NCBI GenBank assembly: GCA_947044365.1
Contig: OX345643.1
Coordinates: forward strand, 563,501 to 627,500
Reading direction: 5' to 3'
Origin: Petrosia ficiformis
Taxonomy: Eukaryota > Porifera > Demospongiae > Haplosclerida > Petrosiidae
Length of the DNA: 64,000 nt
A program made the position numbers and the translations under genes. Under the pieces are notes generated by a model, which was not told the DNA's origin, searched no databases, and worked only from the letters and a program-made list of their open reading frames with translations. Positions 10,585-23,715 of the stretch are shown here, one piece after another; positions within the stretch are counted from its first letter, which is position 1; each line of letters begins with the position of its first letter.

Positions 10585-12513
10585 TTAGTAATCAGGTTCA
10601 CTTTCCTGATCTTGTGAAGGTTTGTAGTATAAAAAGTAGAAAGATACCCAGGTAGCGATAGTCAACAGTAGACCAAAAAAGAACCCGACAATGTTAAGTG
10701 CAAAAGCATTAGCACGACTACTTCTGCTTTTCTCCATGTCACCAGCCATCTGTGCTTCTCGTGCCTATATACAAATAAAGTTGAGTTAAAATCAAATCTG
10801 AAAATTAGCATGTGCTAGTTAGCAAAATTAATGTAGCTATCAAAAGAAATTAGATATCTAAATTTAAACTCACATTCACTGCTGCAATTATAGCAGGAAT
10901 AGTACAACACAAAGCAACCCATGATCCACATATCAAACAAAAAACAGTCATAAAAATGGAGAGAATCAAGTAATTGTCACTTGGTTCATTGTATACACGA
11001 GTGGTATGATGTGGTTGAGTGGTTATGACGTTTGGAGCATAATTGTATCTAGGCTGAAACAAATAAGAAAATATAACTATATGCTTAATGATGAAGAAGT
11101 GAAATCATCATTGAGAAATGTAATGATAGGATGACATAACAATGAAGGAATGCAATCAGTGACATGATGCTATATAAATTATAAACAATATGTTATTTCA
11201 GTTTGACATTTTAGCCATATCAATTAACTGTGAACAGTGCTTTTAGTCAGACATGGGGTCAATTACATTGATATATTATTACCTTAAAAATCAGTAGATT
11301 AATATTACTATTACTAATTCCTCCAAAGTCAGTGTAATATATTAAATTATTACTGTTACTGCCCAAGTCAGTGTTGTGGTTATGAATTACTATAGCATTG
11401 AGGTTACTTTGAAATTCTTTGTTTTAAACCAAATGACCATTGCATTTAATATTCATGAGTTTCTCAAAAACAGAATCAGTAAGTCCGAACCTATCTAATT
11501 TATTGGAGATTTTTTATTGAGCTTTATTAACATGGTAGAAGTTTTCTTTATTAATAAAAACTGAACCTTTCAACGCTAAGGTCTTCTTTAGCAGTATACA
11601 AAACAGCAAATTTATAAATAAGCTATTTTGTATACAATTACAATTACTATTACCTCAACATTGAGATTGTATATTACTATTACTAATACTATTACTTGAC
11701 TGTCTATTACTAATACTATCCTCAGTTTCTATAGTAAAAGAAATTCCATTGTTCTAATTTAATAATATTATTATCATGAGACATCCAGCCTTCCAGGTGA
11801 TTCCCCAAAAAGAAAATCACATAAGTGTAAAGTTAGATCATAACTAACTTGTTGAGGTGGTGGAACAGCCTGGTATCCCCCCTGATAGCCATCATAGGAA
11901 GGAGGAGGATGACCTAATACATTCAGATATTATCAAAAAGAAAAAAGAAAAGACTTAACATGTGCTAACCTTCATTATGATCAGGTGGAGGATATCCCTA
12001 CGAAATATAGGAAGAGACAAAGTTTCAATTATATTATTCTACAGATTTATAAATAGTATCACATTGTTATTAGCAGGCTCTTCCTATGGAAATTTCTACT
12101 GAGGGGCCTTACTAAATTGAAATGAAAACAGTAATCATTACAATGGTTATACTAGATTTATTTTCTCAGAAATGCCAAGACCTAAAGTAGGTTGTGTTAC
12201 TCATGACCTCAGACTCATGTGTACACAATAGTCTATAAATAAATAAAAATATATATATATGATATATATAGGCTATATAATTAATTATATATTATAATTA
12301 TACAGGGTATATATCATATATAGGCTGACAATTAAATAAATGAGGATCCTGCTAAATTTGACATTATAAGTAATTTTGCGTTTTACGCTACTTACGGCGT
12401 TAGGTATGGGTACCAAAAGTGGTTGTTTATCTGTTACAGTAAGAAAAACAACGGCAATAAACAAAAGAACAAGATAAAATAATGAACAACTTACCAGTGA
12501 AGTTATCACTCAT
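10585..12513 (-). CDS. CD225/dispanin (IFITM-like) protein, gene D
   Basis: Six exons: 12495-12513, 12396-12430, 11970-11997, 11849-11913, 10874-11053, 10585-10764, giving about 168 aa. The N-terminus MSDNFTDKQPLLVP is followed by a Pro/Tyr/Gly-rich segment (GYPPPD, YQGGYQAVPPP). The CD225 domain has SDNYLILSIF, CLICGSW and CTIPAI, and the last exon has AREAQMAGD, LNIVG and a second transmembrane helix, ending in an acidic tail (ESEPDY). It is a diverged paralogue of A/B. Its upstream flank (12529-12605) is locally CpG-rich and holds the 12-bp palindrome GTGCGTACGCAC at 12551-12562, consistent with a promoter region. Confidence 0.88.
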
Positions 12514-12668
12514 TATTACAGTAAGCTCGAGTATGTTCTAGGTGTGTCCAGTGCGTACGCACGCGCGCGGCATATTTCCGCCCACAATAATAGTCCCGTG
12601 TGTACGTGGTTTGTATAATTGAATTGCAGGTATATAGTGGTAAAATAAAATCAGTGTTACAGCCAAGA

Positions 12669-13045
12669 GCACGGTACAACAATTGCTATTTCTCTTCTCC
12701 ATATCACCAATGATTTCAGCTTCTCATGCCTGTGTATATATAATTATATATGTATACATACATATAAATTAAAGTGTACTGCAAAGATCAGAATGAAAAA
12801 GGTTTGTGTTGACACAAAAACTGTATAGCAGAATGAATGTTAGAAAAACCTAGGATATTTACTGCTGAGAGTATAGCAGGAATAGTACAAGAAGCAACCC
12901 ATGATCTGCAGAGAAAACAAACAGTCAAAATAACAAAGAATCAGATAGTTGTCACTTGATGCATGGATTGTACGTGGTATGACTTGGTTGAGTGGTTACC
13001 ACTTTTGGAGGAACATAATCATTAGGCCGAGACACATTTTTATTA
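12669..13045 (-). pseudogene. CD225 gene relic upstream of Ig copy 1
   Basis: Positions 12669-12732 align with the CD225 last exon but carry TGA in place of the Arg codon after the first Ala (reads A-stop-EAE). Positions 12855-13040 align with the CD225 exon but with several frameshifts and stops. Related relics precede Ig copies 4 and 5. Confidence 0.8.
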
Positions 13046-13335
13046 CAAGGATATCCCAGCAAGAGGAAGGAAAATATCGATGGATGAGTCCAAATTTCCA
13101 CATTAAAATTGAGCTATTTCGTAACATTCACAAGACAATTCTAAACATGATTATAGCAATATACTTGTTGAAGTTGATGGAGAGTTTATCAGCAGTGATT
13201 GTTTCTCTATTGTAGAAATGCTAAAACAATATCATAAACTATAAATATAAGGTCTGATGCAAAGCACTCCCTGCCAGTGAATACAAAATTTGAAGTTGAT
13301 TTAGATAAAAATTTGTAAGTCACATTGTGTGGCTT

Positions 13336-13380
13336 CTATTTATAGTGCTATCTCAGTGTATGCTCTTCAGTTATATCAAG
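13336..13380 (+). promoter_or_regulatory. Predicted TATA/initiator core promoter of the Ig receptors
   Basis: CTATTTATAG lies exactly 45 bp before the start ATG in copy 1. The same spacing holds in all five copies (17627, 22321 as CTATATATAG, 28832, 34497). A TTCAGTT initiator-like motif about 31 bp further on would leave a 5' leader of only about 13 nt. This is inferred from conservation, not from transcript data. Confidence 0.5.
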
Positions 13381-16300
13381 ATGTTGATGTTACTTTTATG
13401 TATATATGCATCACTGATATTTGGAACAGGTAAGTGATCTAGTTAGTAACAGTCTTGTTTTGAGTTCAGAGATGTAATGCTGTGATATAACTATTTACTT
13501 TATTACTGCAATGGTAGGAATGTATTCCTTGATATTTTCATTATATAGTTGCACTTAATGCTAAAGTTACTACCAGTCCAGAAGGTCCACCATTCAGAGC
13601 AGGTTCCACCATTGTGGTCAAGTGTACTGCATCTAATGGTAGTCCACCTTATGAGTATAAGTGGTCTGTAGGTTGCAGCTATACAAATATTATAAGGAAT
13701 CTTGCAGTGACTGGATCATTTCTTAGCCCACAAACTACTACTCCAAAATTATGTCAAGATATATTTAAATGTATTGTCACAGATATGAAAGGCACAAGTG
13801 AAGTAGGACAAATAACTATTAAACCAGTAACAGGTAAACTATATATGATAATTATATTTGTAATATATTTTTTATATAGTAACTGCTTCTCATCTAGATA
13901 TAGCTATACAAATTTTAGTCAGTGAAATAATGTTTAGTACCATCAGAAATATCAGTATTCTGATGATTAACGAAAGTGGCCGATTTGCTGATCTTATTTG
14001 TAACACTGGTCTTTCAAAACCAAATGTTGGGGAATGGATTCTTCCAAATGGTGTTCCTATATCCCAGAGCAATGAAAACTTTGAAATAGAACGAGGAGGT
14101 GGCATTGTCTCTCTACCATACATCACTCTAAAGCTGAAAGAAGGATATTCATTGAACACTGAAGAAATGGGATTATATACTTGTGCAATGCCTGATATAA
14201 ATGAAGAGGAGCGTGTAAGTCACATTTGGATTCTTCCAGAACAAAACTTTGGTAAGATGCAATAAACTGTCTTTTGCTCAGTGGCACACATTCAGAAACT
14301 ACTATTATATTCATAATGTTAATTATATATATACTCATCTTGTATATGTTTACACAGAACCAGCAGATCCCGAGTATTTTTATGCAAATTCCAGTGAAAT
14401 ATTGAAACTATATTGTGGATTTTCCACTACACCTGGTGAAATACTGTGGTTCATAAGCAGTACGATACTTACAACCAATGACAGTTTTCTTATTACTCAG
14501 CGTCTGTTGCATTCTACACCTAATGTACTATATGAAGGTGTATTGGATATAGTTGATGATAGTTACCGGTCTCAAGGTTTAACTCTACAATGTATTATAC
14601 ATAACACAATTATAGGAAACAATCTTCCAACTCCATCAGTTGTAACCATTAGAAGTAAGTATAGTGTAATAAGTGTAAGTTGTATTATGTATGTGCAAAG
14701 GATCATATATATGAGAATATCGTCATTATAATCATTTTGCTCTACAGCACAACATTATTTTGTGCTAAGTTTTATTGGCCGATCACAAAGAATTACCTGT
14801 TCTTTTACAAGTGAAACTGTACAGCGTGTTGAAATGCATTCAGATGAAGGTATACTTGATTCAATACCAGGAAAAACAATTAAATTTGGAATCACTGAGA
14901 CTACAGATACAATACATAATAAACAATATGCTTGCATCGGTGTAGCTTCTGATGGAAATGATTTTGTTGAGAATATTACAATAGTGGCTTTAAGTAAGTT
15001 GTAAACAAAACAGTACTTAATTGTGAAGTATCCATTTTATTTTATTCAATACAGTTCCTCCCTATGCTTTAACAATACATATAGAAAGTACAGATATAGT
15101 CCTTGCTGGAGAAGCTCTAATGCTAGACATTACTGCTATTAAGATGTCTGGATTCACCTATGAACAGTTGATCTTTTGTACTAATCAAAATGAAATACTG
15201 CTTTCTGAATTGGAAGGATTTGATTATCCAGAACCTCCTACTAATATTGGTTCAATACTAAATTTGCAGATTAATGTTAACCCTGTCTTACTGTCCCATG
15301 CTGGTCTGTATATATGTACTGCATTCCTGGAAACTCCTCCTATGTTAGACAACATTAGTGACACTACTAATACCTCTATCAAAGTGAAAAGTAAGTGTAT
15401 ATTAATATCTTTCTGTGTTATGCATTTTGTTTTATGTTACCAATAGTACCTTCTCCAAATGTTACCCTTAGCACCTCAGAACCTGTGTCAATGCTACAAA
15501 CAGGTGATATGGCTCTGTACACATGTACTGCCATGGTAACCAACACACATATAGACTTGCCAGTTCATGCTGTGTTTAAATGGACATTAGGTAATCTATC
15601 CATCCATTCAAGAGAACGATTTGAAATTTCAGAATTGTCTCCATTGATTACTACAAATATTACTAGCTACCATTCTGTATTGAGAATTGCACCAGTGATA
15701 AGAAGTGAAGATGAAGGTGTCTTAATGTGTAGTGTATTCATAACTGAGGACGTTTCCAATGAGTATATTTTGGATAGTTCAATCACTAATACATCAACAA
15801 CATTGACAATTGAAGGTACAAATGTATTATAATTACATCATGATGGTTTACTCACACTTATATATTACAGGACCAGATCAATTGAATTCAGAATATTTTC
15901 AATTACATTTAATAGGACTGGAAATACCATGCTTACAATGGATAGTGAGTTTAATATTTGTGTAATATTATATCTGCAAACGAATACAATTGCCTGTTGA
16001 TACACTGCAAAAATAGAATTGTTAAAATAACAAATATATCGGCTAGTGCAGTTGCAAGGATTTGACAATTAGTTGGTTGTTCAGGATACATACATAACTA
16101 CTTTGTACTAATTATATTATAATAATTATGTAAAAGATATATGTAACAACATACCTAATATCTCATATTAGATGCACAAAGAAGGTTTGGAAACCAACAA
16201 TGATTTAATTAAGATGATTATTTACACTGTACAGTTGCGCAAGGAATAGTCGAAATTGTAATTTAATTGGTCGAGTAGGTTGTTATGTCTGCATGGTGAT

Positions 16301-17175
16301 ATACATGTACTTGTACCAATTATAATCTAATAACTTCAATTCTTATACTATCTATTAGATATACAAAGAAGCAGAATAACAAATAATTTAAAATTTCCAA
16401 ACTGTCTTTGTGCATCTAATTTGAGATATTGGACATGATAATTGATTATAGTATTTTAACAACTCTATTTTTGTAGTGTATATAGGTCATGAGACTAATC
16501 ACAAATTATGAGATATTACATTTCAATATAGGTTGAACCCATGAATAACACTTACCTGAATATTATAACCAGTGAAATCGTTGAACCCATTACACAGAGA
16601 TGTGACTGTCAGTATTCTATCAACAACATTGTAAATGAACACTTCCAGTGTTCTGAAGAACAGTCATCTACATGTGTGACATACAGAGCTAGGCTATATG
16701 GTACCAGAGACCAAGAAGGAATGGCACTAGTTGGTTATATGCAAGACTGGATCAATTCAAGTCCAGATGTGATACAAACCGACTCCTTATTGAGCATTGA
16801 TACTAATTGTGAAGTTGTTATTAATTCTTTCAATGATTCATTATGCACATGTATGATGAATAACGACACTATGAGTGGTACCAATGAGACAGTAATTGAA
16901 GATAGTGGCTTATTACAAACTATAATAATTATTGTTAGTATTACAGTCGGAGTATTATCATTCATTCTGATAGCTGGTTTGATTGTAATTTGTGTTTATA
17001 GATACAAGAAAAAGAACAAAAAGAGGCAGTAAGTTACACATGATAGTTGTATATTGGTAATCAACATTTTCATCTTGTCAATAGGAATGCAGGATTTGCA
17101 GGTCATGTGGAGGAGCACATAAATGAAAGAAAAGCCGCAAATAGAGAAGGAAGTCATAATGTTGAACATGAATAA
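13381..17175 (+). CDS. Ig-superfamily type I receptor, copy 1 (shortened tail)
   Basis: Exons: 13381-13429, 13549-13833, 13898-14251, 14358-14654, 14748-14993, 15055-15390, 15447-15815, 15871-15944, 16532-17028, 17085-17175; 865 aa. Residues 1-19 are a signal peptide. Six Ig-like domains follow, one per exon and all phase 1: about 17-111 (C, W, YKC pattern), 112-229 (LICN, W, LYTC), 230-328 (LYCG, LWF, LQC), 329-410 (ITCS, YAC, short), 411-522 (IFC, YIC) and 523-645 (YTC, KW, LMC). Then come a 25-residue linker exon and a Cys-rich SEA-like region ending in a transmembrane helix (about 797-826, followed by KKKNKK). The 30-residue tail ends HNVEHE. Compared with copy 5, a TAT-to-TAA change removes the last tyrosine motif, and the NPAY part is missing. 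The function is unrecognised; a cell-surface recognition role is inferred. Confidence 0.9.
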
Positions 17176-17671
17176 AACTACATTCATTAATAATATTAAC
17201 TATCCATACATGAATACGACTACATTCATTAACTATCCACACATGCACAATGCTTTTATGAGGGTATTTTGTAACTGTATTTCTATTTTTCATTAACATG
17301 ATTATGTAATAATTAATTAACTTACAACCATCATAAACTATTTTAATTTTGTCAAAATATTTAAACAAGATATAAGGAGGCAAAGCTGAGTATGACCCCT
17401 TTTACTATTAATTATCCAAACATGCATACACACGAGATGGTACTCCTTTTTTCAAGATTTAATTACATATTTCTTTATTGATGTGATTTGTGTTTTGTTA
17501 ATAAATAGGGTCAATGTTCTATATATCCATCAAATGACCTTGCGCAATATTTGTAGGTCTCCTGCCAGTGAATACAAAATTTGAAGTTGATTTAGATAAA
17601 AATTTGTAAGTCACATTGTGTGGCTTCTATTTATAGTGCTATCTCAGTGTATGCTCTTCAGTTATATCAAG
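17176..17671. other. Spacer with relics of alternative tail codons
   Basis: Positions 17209-17232 repeat the tail-coding sequence and still have the codons for EYDYIH. Positions 17384-17420 match the 3' end of the other tail class (copies 3/4: GAGTATGAC, CCCTTTTAC, TATTAATTATCC), with internal deletions. So both tail types were once present in series here. AATAAA lies near 17503. Confidence 0.65.
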
Positions 17672-20600
17672 ATGTTGATGTTAGGCTTATGTATATATGC
17701 ATCACTGATATTTGGAACAGGTAAGTGAGATAGACCTAGTTAGTAACAGTCTTGTTTGGAGTTCAGAGAGGAAATGTAATGCTGTGATATAACTATTTAC
17801 TGTTTATTACTGCAATGGTAGGAATGTATTCCTTAATATTTTCATTCTATAGTTGGACTTAATGCTAAAGTTACTACCAGTCCAGAAGGTCCACCATTCA
17901 GAGCAGGTTCCACCATTGTGGTCAAGTGTACTGCATCTAATGGTAGTCCACCTTATGAGTATAAGTGGTCTGTAGGTTGCAGCTATACAAATATTATGAG
18001 GAATCTTGCAGTGACTGGATCAGTTTTTGGCCCACAAACTACTACTCCAAAATTATGTCAAGATATATATAAATGCATTGTCACAGATATGGAAGGCACA
18101 AGTGAAGTAGGACAAATAACTATTAAACCAGTAACAGGTAAACTATATATTATATTTGTAATATATTTTTTTATATAGTAACTGCTTCTTATCTAGATAT
18201 AGCTATACAAATTTTAGTCAGTGAAATAATGTTTGGTACCATCAGAAATATCAGTATTCTGATGATTAACGAAAGCGGCCGATTTGCTGATCTTATTTGT
18301 AACACTGGTCTTACAAAACCAAATGTTGGGGAATGGATTCTTCCAAATGGTGTTCCTATATCCCAGAGTAATGAAAAATTTGAAATAGAACGAGGAGGTG
18401 GCATTGTCTCTCTACCATACATCACTCTGAAGCTGAAAGAAGGATATTCATTGAACACTGAAGAAATGGGATTATATACTTGTATAATGCCTGATATAAA
18501 TGAAGAGGAGCGTGTAAGTCACATTTGGATTCTTCCAGAACAAAACTTTGGTAAGATGCAATAAACTGTCTTTTGAATATTTGCTTACCAGCATGCACAT
18601 ATTTAGAAACAATTATTATATTCATAATGTACATATACTCATCTTACACAGAACCAGCAGATCCCGAGTATTTTTATGCAAATTCCAGTCAAACATTGAA
18701 ACTATATTGTGGATTTTCCACTACACCTGGTGAAATACTGTGGTTCATAAGCAATATGATACTTAGTACCAATGACAGTTTTCTTATTACTCAGCGATTG
18801 TTGCATTCTACACCTAATGTACTGTATGAAGGTGTATTGGATATAGTTGATGATAGTTATCGGTCTCACAGTTTAACTCTACAATGTATTATATATAACA
18901 CAATTGTAGGAAACAATCTTCCAACTCCATCAGTTGTAACCATTAGAAGTAAGTATAGTGTAATAAGTGTAAGTTGTATTATGTATGTACAAAGGATCAT
19001 ATATATGAGAATATCATCATTATAAACATTTTGCTCTACAGCACGACATCATTTTGTGCTAAGTTTTATTGGCCGATCACAAAGAATTACCTGTTCTTTT
19101 ACAAGTGAAACTGTTCAGCGTGTTGAAATGCATTCAGATGAAGGTATACTTGATTCAATACCAGGAAAAACAATTAAATTTGGAATCACCGAGACTACAG
19201 ATACAATACATAATAAAGAATATGCTTGCATTGGTGTAGCTTCTGATGGAAATGATTTTGTTGAGAATGTTACAATAGTGGCTTTAAGTAAGTTGTAAAC
19301 AAAACAGTACTTAATTGTGAAGTATCCATTTTTCTTTATTTAATACAGTTCCTCCCCATGCATTAACAATGCATATAGAAAGTACAGAGACAGTTCTTGC
19401 TGGTGAAACTTTAATGCTACAAATTAGTGCTAGTAAGATGTCTGGATTCACCTATGAACAATCGATCTTTTGTACTAATCAAAATGGAATACTGGTTTCT
19501 GAATTGGAAGGATTTGATTATCCAGAACCTACTACTAATATCGGTTCAATACTAAATTTGCAGATTAATGTTAACCCTGTCTTACTATCACATGCTGGTC
19601 TGTATATATGTACTGCATTCCTGGAAACTCCTTCTCTGTTAGACAATATTAGTGAAACTGCTAATACCTCTATCAAAGTGAAAAGTAAGTGTATATTAAT
19701 ATCTTTCTGTATTATGCATTTTGTTTTATATTACCAATAGTACCTTCTCCAAATGTTACCCTTAGCACCTCAGAATCTGTGTCAATGCTGCAAACAGGTG
19801 ATATGGCTCTGTACACATGTACTGCCATGGTAACCAACACACATATAGACTTGCCAGTTCATGCTGTGTTTAAATGGACATTAGGTAATCTATCCATCCA
19901 TTCAAGAGAACGATTTGAAATTTCAGAATTGTCTCCATTGACTACTACAAATATTACTAGCTACCATTCCATGTTGAGAATTGCACCAGTGATAAGAAGT
20001 GAAGATGAAGGTGTCTTAATATGCTGTGTATTCATAACTGAGGACATTTCCAATGAGTATATTTTGGATAGTTCTATCACTAATTCATCAACAAACTTGA
20101 CAATTGAAGGTACAAATGTATTATAATTACATCATGATGGTTTACTCACACTTATATATTACAGGACCAGATCAATTGAGTTCAGAATATTTTCAATTAC
20201 ATTTAATAGGACTGGAAATACCATGCTTACAATGGATAGTGAGTTTAATATATATTTGTGTAACTATGTCTGCAAGCAATACAATTAAAATAACAAATGT
20301 ATTGGTTAGTATAGTTGCAAGGATTTAACAATTAGTTGGTTGTTCAGTATACATATATCTAACACCATAGCTACTTTGTACTAATTATATTAAAATACAT
20401 AAAAGATATATGTAACAATGATAATCAAGCATAATGATTTAATTAAGATAATTATTCACAAGTAAATAATTTATTGGTTAGTACAGTTGCAAGGAAAATT
20501 GGAAATTGTAATTTAATTGGTTGTGTAGGTTGTTATGGGATATTCATGTAACTACAATCCAATAATTGTAATTTCAATTTCCTTATCTGTCTAATTGATG

Positions 20601-21869
20601 TACAAAGAAACTACGATTCATAGCAAATCAATATTTAATTATGTATATAGAACAATAACAATGTATACTTATTTCAACATGTTTTGATTATAAATAAAAT
20701 CGTTTGTATGTTATGCGCATTACATAGTGGGTTGTTATTAAAATACATTCATGTAATCTCTATAATAATTCTATCAGTATGGCAACTTATAATGAAAATC
20801 TTTCAATTGAACTGTCATGTTTAAAAACATTGCTAAAATAACTAATTTATTGGTTAGTACTGAGGAATAGTGGAAATTGTAATTTATTTGGTCGTGTAGG
20901 TTGTTATGTCTGCATGGTGATATACATGTACTTGTACTAATTATAATCCGCAATTTCAATTATCCTTATACTGTCTATTAGATATACAAAGAAGCAGAAT
21001 AACAAATAATTTTAAGTTTCCAAACCGTGTTTGTGCATCTAATCTGAGATATTGGAGATGATAATTGATTATAGTACAAGTATCTTTTATCATGCAGTCA
21101 TAACAACAACATGTATGACCAATTAAATTATAAATTACATCCTTATAACTGAGTAATTTTAACAATTCTATTTTTGTAGTGTATATAAATCATGAAACCA
21201 ATCACAAATTATAAAATATTACAATTCAATATAGATTGAACCTATGAATAACACTTACCTGAATAATATAACCAGTGAAATCGTTGAAGCCATTACACAG
21301 AGATGTGACTGTGAGTATTATATCAACTACATTGTAAATGAACATTTCCAGTGTTCTGAAGAACAGTTATCTACATGTGTGACATACAGAGCTAGGCTAT
21401 ATGGTACCAGAGACCAAGAAGCAATGGTACTAGTTGGTTATATGCAAGACTGGATCAATTCAAGTCCAGATGTGATACAAACCGACTCCTTATTGAGCAT
21501 TCATACTAATTGTGAAGTTGTTATTAATTCTTTCAATGATTCATTATGTACATGTAGGATGAATAATGACACTATGAGTGGTACCAATGAGACAGTAATT
21601 GAAGATAGTGGCTTATTACAAACTATAATAATTATTGTTAGTATTACAGTCGGAGTATTATATTTCATTCTGATATTTGGTTTGATTGTAATTTGTGTTT
21701 ATAGATTCAAGAAAAAGAACAAAAAGAGACAGTAAGTTACACACAATAGTTGTATATTGGTAATCAACATTTTCATCTTGTCAATAGGAATGCAGGAGTT
21801 GCAGGTCATGTAGAAGAGCACATAAATGAAAGAAAAGCCACAGGAAGTCATAATGTTGAACATGAATAA
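17672..21869 (+). CDS. Ig-superfamily type I receptor, copy 2 (shortened tail)
   Basis: Exons: 17672-17720, 17853-18137, 18197-18550, 18652-18948, 19042-19287, 19349-19684, 19741-20109, 20165-20238, 21235-21731, 21788-21869; 862 aa. The architecture is the same as copy 1: signal peptide, six one-exon Ig-like domains, linker, SEA-like region, transmembrane helix and KKKNKK. Exons 1-9 are the same lengths as copy 1. The tail exon has a 9-nt in-frame deletion and the same premature stop (ends HNVEHE), so this copy too lacks NPAY and YDYI motifs. Domain 6 reads LICC where the others read LMCS, adding a second cysteine. Intron 8 (996 bp) is longer than in copy 1 (587 bp). Confidence 0.9.
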
Positions 21870-22365
21870 AACTACATTCATTAATAATATTAACTATCCA
21901 TACATGAATACGACTACATTCATTAGCTATCCACACATGCACAATGCTTTTATGAGGGTATTTTGTAACTGTATTTCTATTTTTCATTAACATGATTATG
22001 TAATAATTAATTAACTTACAACCATCATAAACTATTTTAATTTTGTCAAAATATTTAAACAAGATATAAGGAGGCAAAGCTGAGTATGACCCCTTTTACT
22101 ATTAATTATCCAAACATGCATACACACGAGATGGTACTCCTTTTTTAAAGATTTAATTACACATTTCTTTATTGATGTGATTTGTGTTTTGTTAATAAAT
22201 AGGGTCAATGTTCTATATATCCATCAAATGACCTTGTGTAATATTTGTAGGGCTCCTGCCAGTGAATAAAAAATTTGAAGTTGATTTAGATAAAAATTTG
22301 TAAGTCACATTGTGTGGCTTCTATATATAGAACTGTCTCAGTGTATGCTCTTCAGTTATATCAAG
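21870..22365. other. Spacer between Ig copies 2 and 3
   Basis: Near-identical to 17176-17671, including the repeated EYDYIH codons near 21905-21927 and the decayed copy 3/4-type tail end at about 22079-22115. The upstream promoter of copy 3 lies at 22321-22365. Confidence 0.6.
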
Positions 22366-23679
22366 ATGTTGGTGTTACTTTTATGTGTATATACATCACT
22401 GATATTTGGAACAGGTGAGTCAAATAGACCTAGTTAGTAACAGTCTTGTTTTGAGTTCAGAGAAGAAACTTAATGCTGCCACTATAGCACTATTTATTGC
22501 AATGGTAGGAATGTATTCTTTAATATTTTCATTCTATAGTTGGACTTAATGTTACAGTTACTACTAGTCCAGAAGGTCCACCATTCAGAGCAGGTTCCAG
22601 CTTTGTTGTCAACTGTACTGCATCTAATGGTAGTCCACCTTATGAGTATAAGTGGTCTGTAGGTTGCAGCTATACAAATATTATGAGCAGATTCTTTGTG
22701 GCTGGATCACTTATTGGCCCACTAACTACTACTGGAATAACATGTGAAGATATATATAGATGTATTGTTACAGATATGGAAGGCACAACAAGTGAAGTAG
22801 GACAAATAACTATTAAACCAGTAACAGGTAAACTATATATATATATGATATATTTGTAATATATTTATTTATATATTAACTGCTTCTTATTTAGATATAG
22901 CTATACAAATTTTAGCCAGTGAAAAATTTTTTGTTATCATCAGAAATATCAGTATTCTCACAACTAATGAAAGTGGTAGATTTCTTGATCTTATTTGCAA
23001 CACTGGTCTTACAAGACCGAATGTTGGAGAATGGATTCTTCCAAATGGTGTTCCTATATCACAGAGTAATGAAAAATTTGAAATAGAACGAGGAGGTGGC
23101 ATTGTCTCTCTATCATACATCATTCTAAAGCTGAAAGAAGGATATTCATTGAACACTGAAGAAATGGGATTATATACTTGTGTAATGCCTGATATAAATG
23201 AAGAGGAGCGTGTAAGTCACATTTGGATTCTTCCAGAACAAAACTTTGGTAAGATGCAATAAACTGTCTTTTGCTCAGTGGCACACATTCAGAAACAATT
23301 ATTATATTCATAATGTTAAACATATATAATTATATATATATACTCATCTTACACAGAACCAGCAGATCCCGAGTATTTTTATGCAAATTCCAGTCAAACA
23401 TTGAAACTACATTGTGGATTTTCCACTACACCTGGTGAAATACTGTGGTTCATAAGCAGTACGATACTTACTACCAATGACAGTTTTCTTATTACTCAGC
23501 GTCTGTTGCATTCTACACCTAATGTACTATATGAAGGTGTATTGGATATAGTTGATGACAGTTACCGGTCTCAGGGTTTATTTCTACGATGTATTATCTA
23601 TAACAGAATTATTGGAAACACTCTGGATCCAGTTCCCGCAAGAAAAACAATTGGAAGTAAGTGTCAACAAAAGGCAAAC

Positions 23680-23715
<36 letters not shown>

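Noticed and set aside
12285..12509. Minus-strand ORF of 74 residues with hydrophobic ends
   Set aside because: It reads through two introns of CD225 gene D. Only 12495-12513 and 12396-12430 are exons, in the spliced frame.
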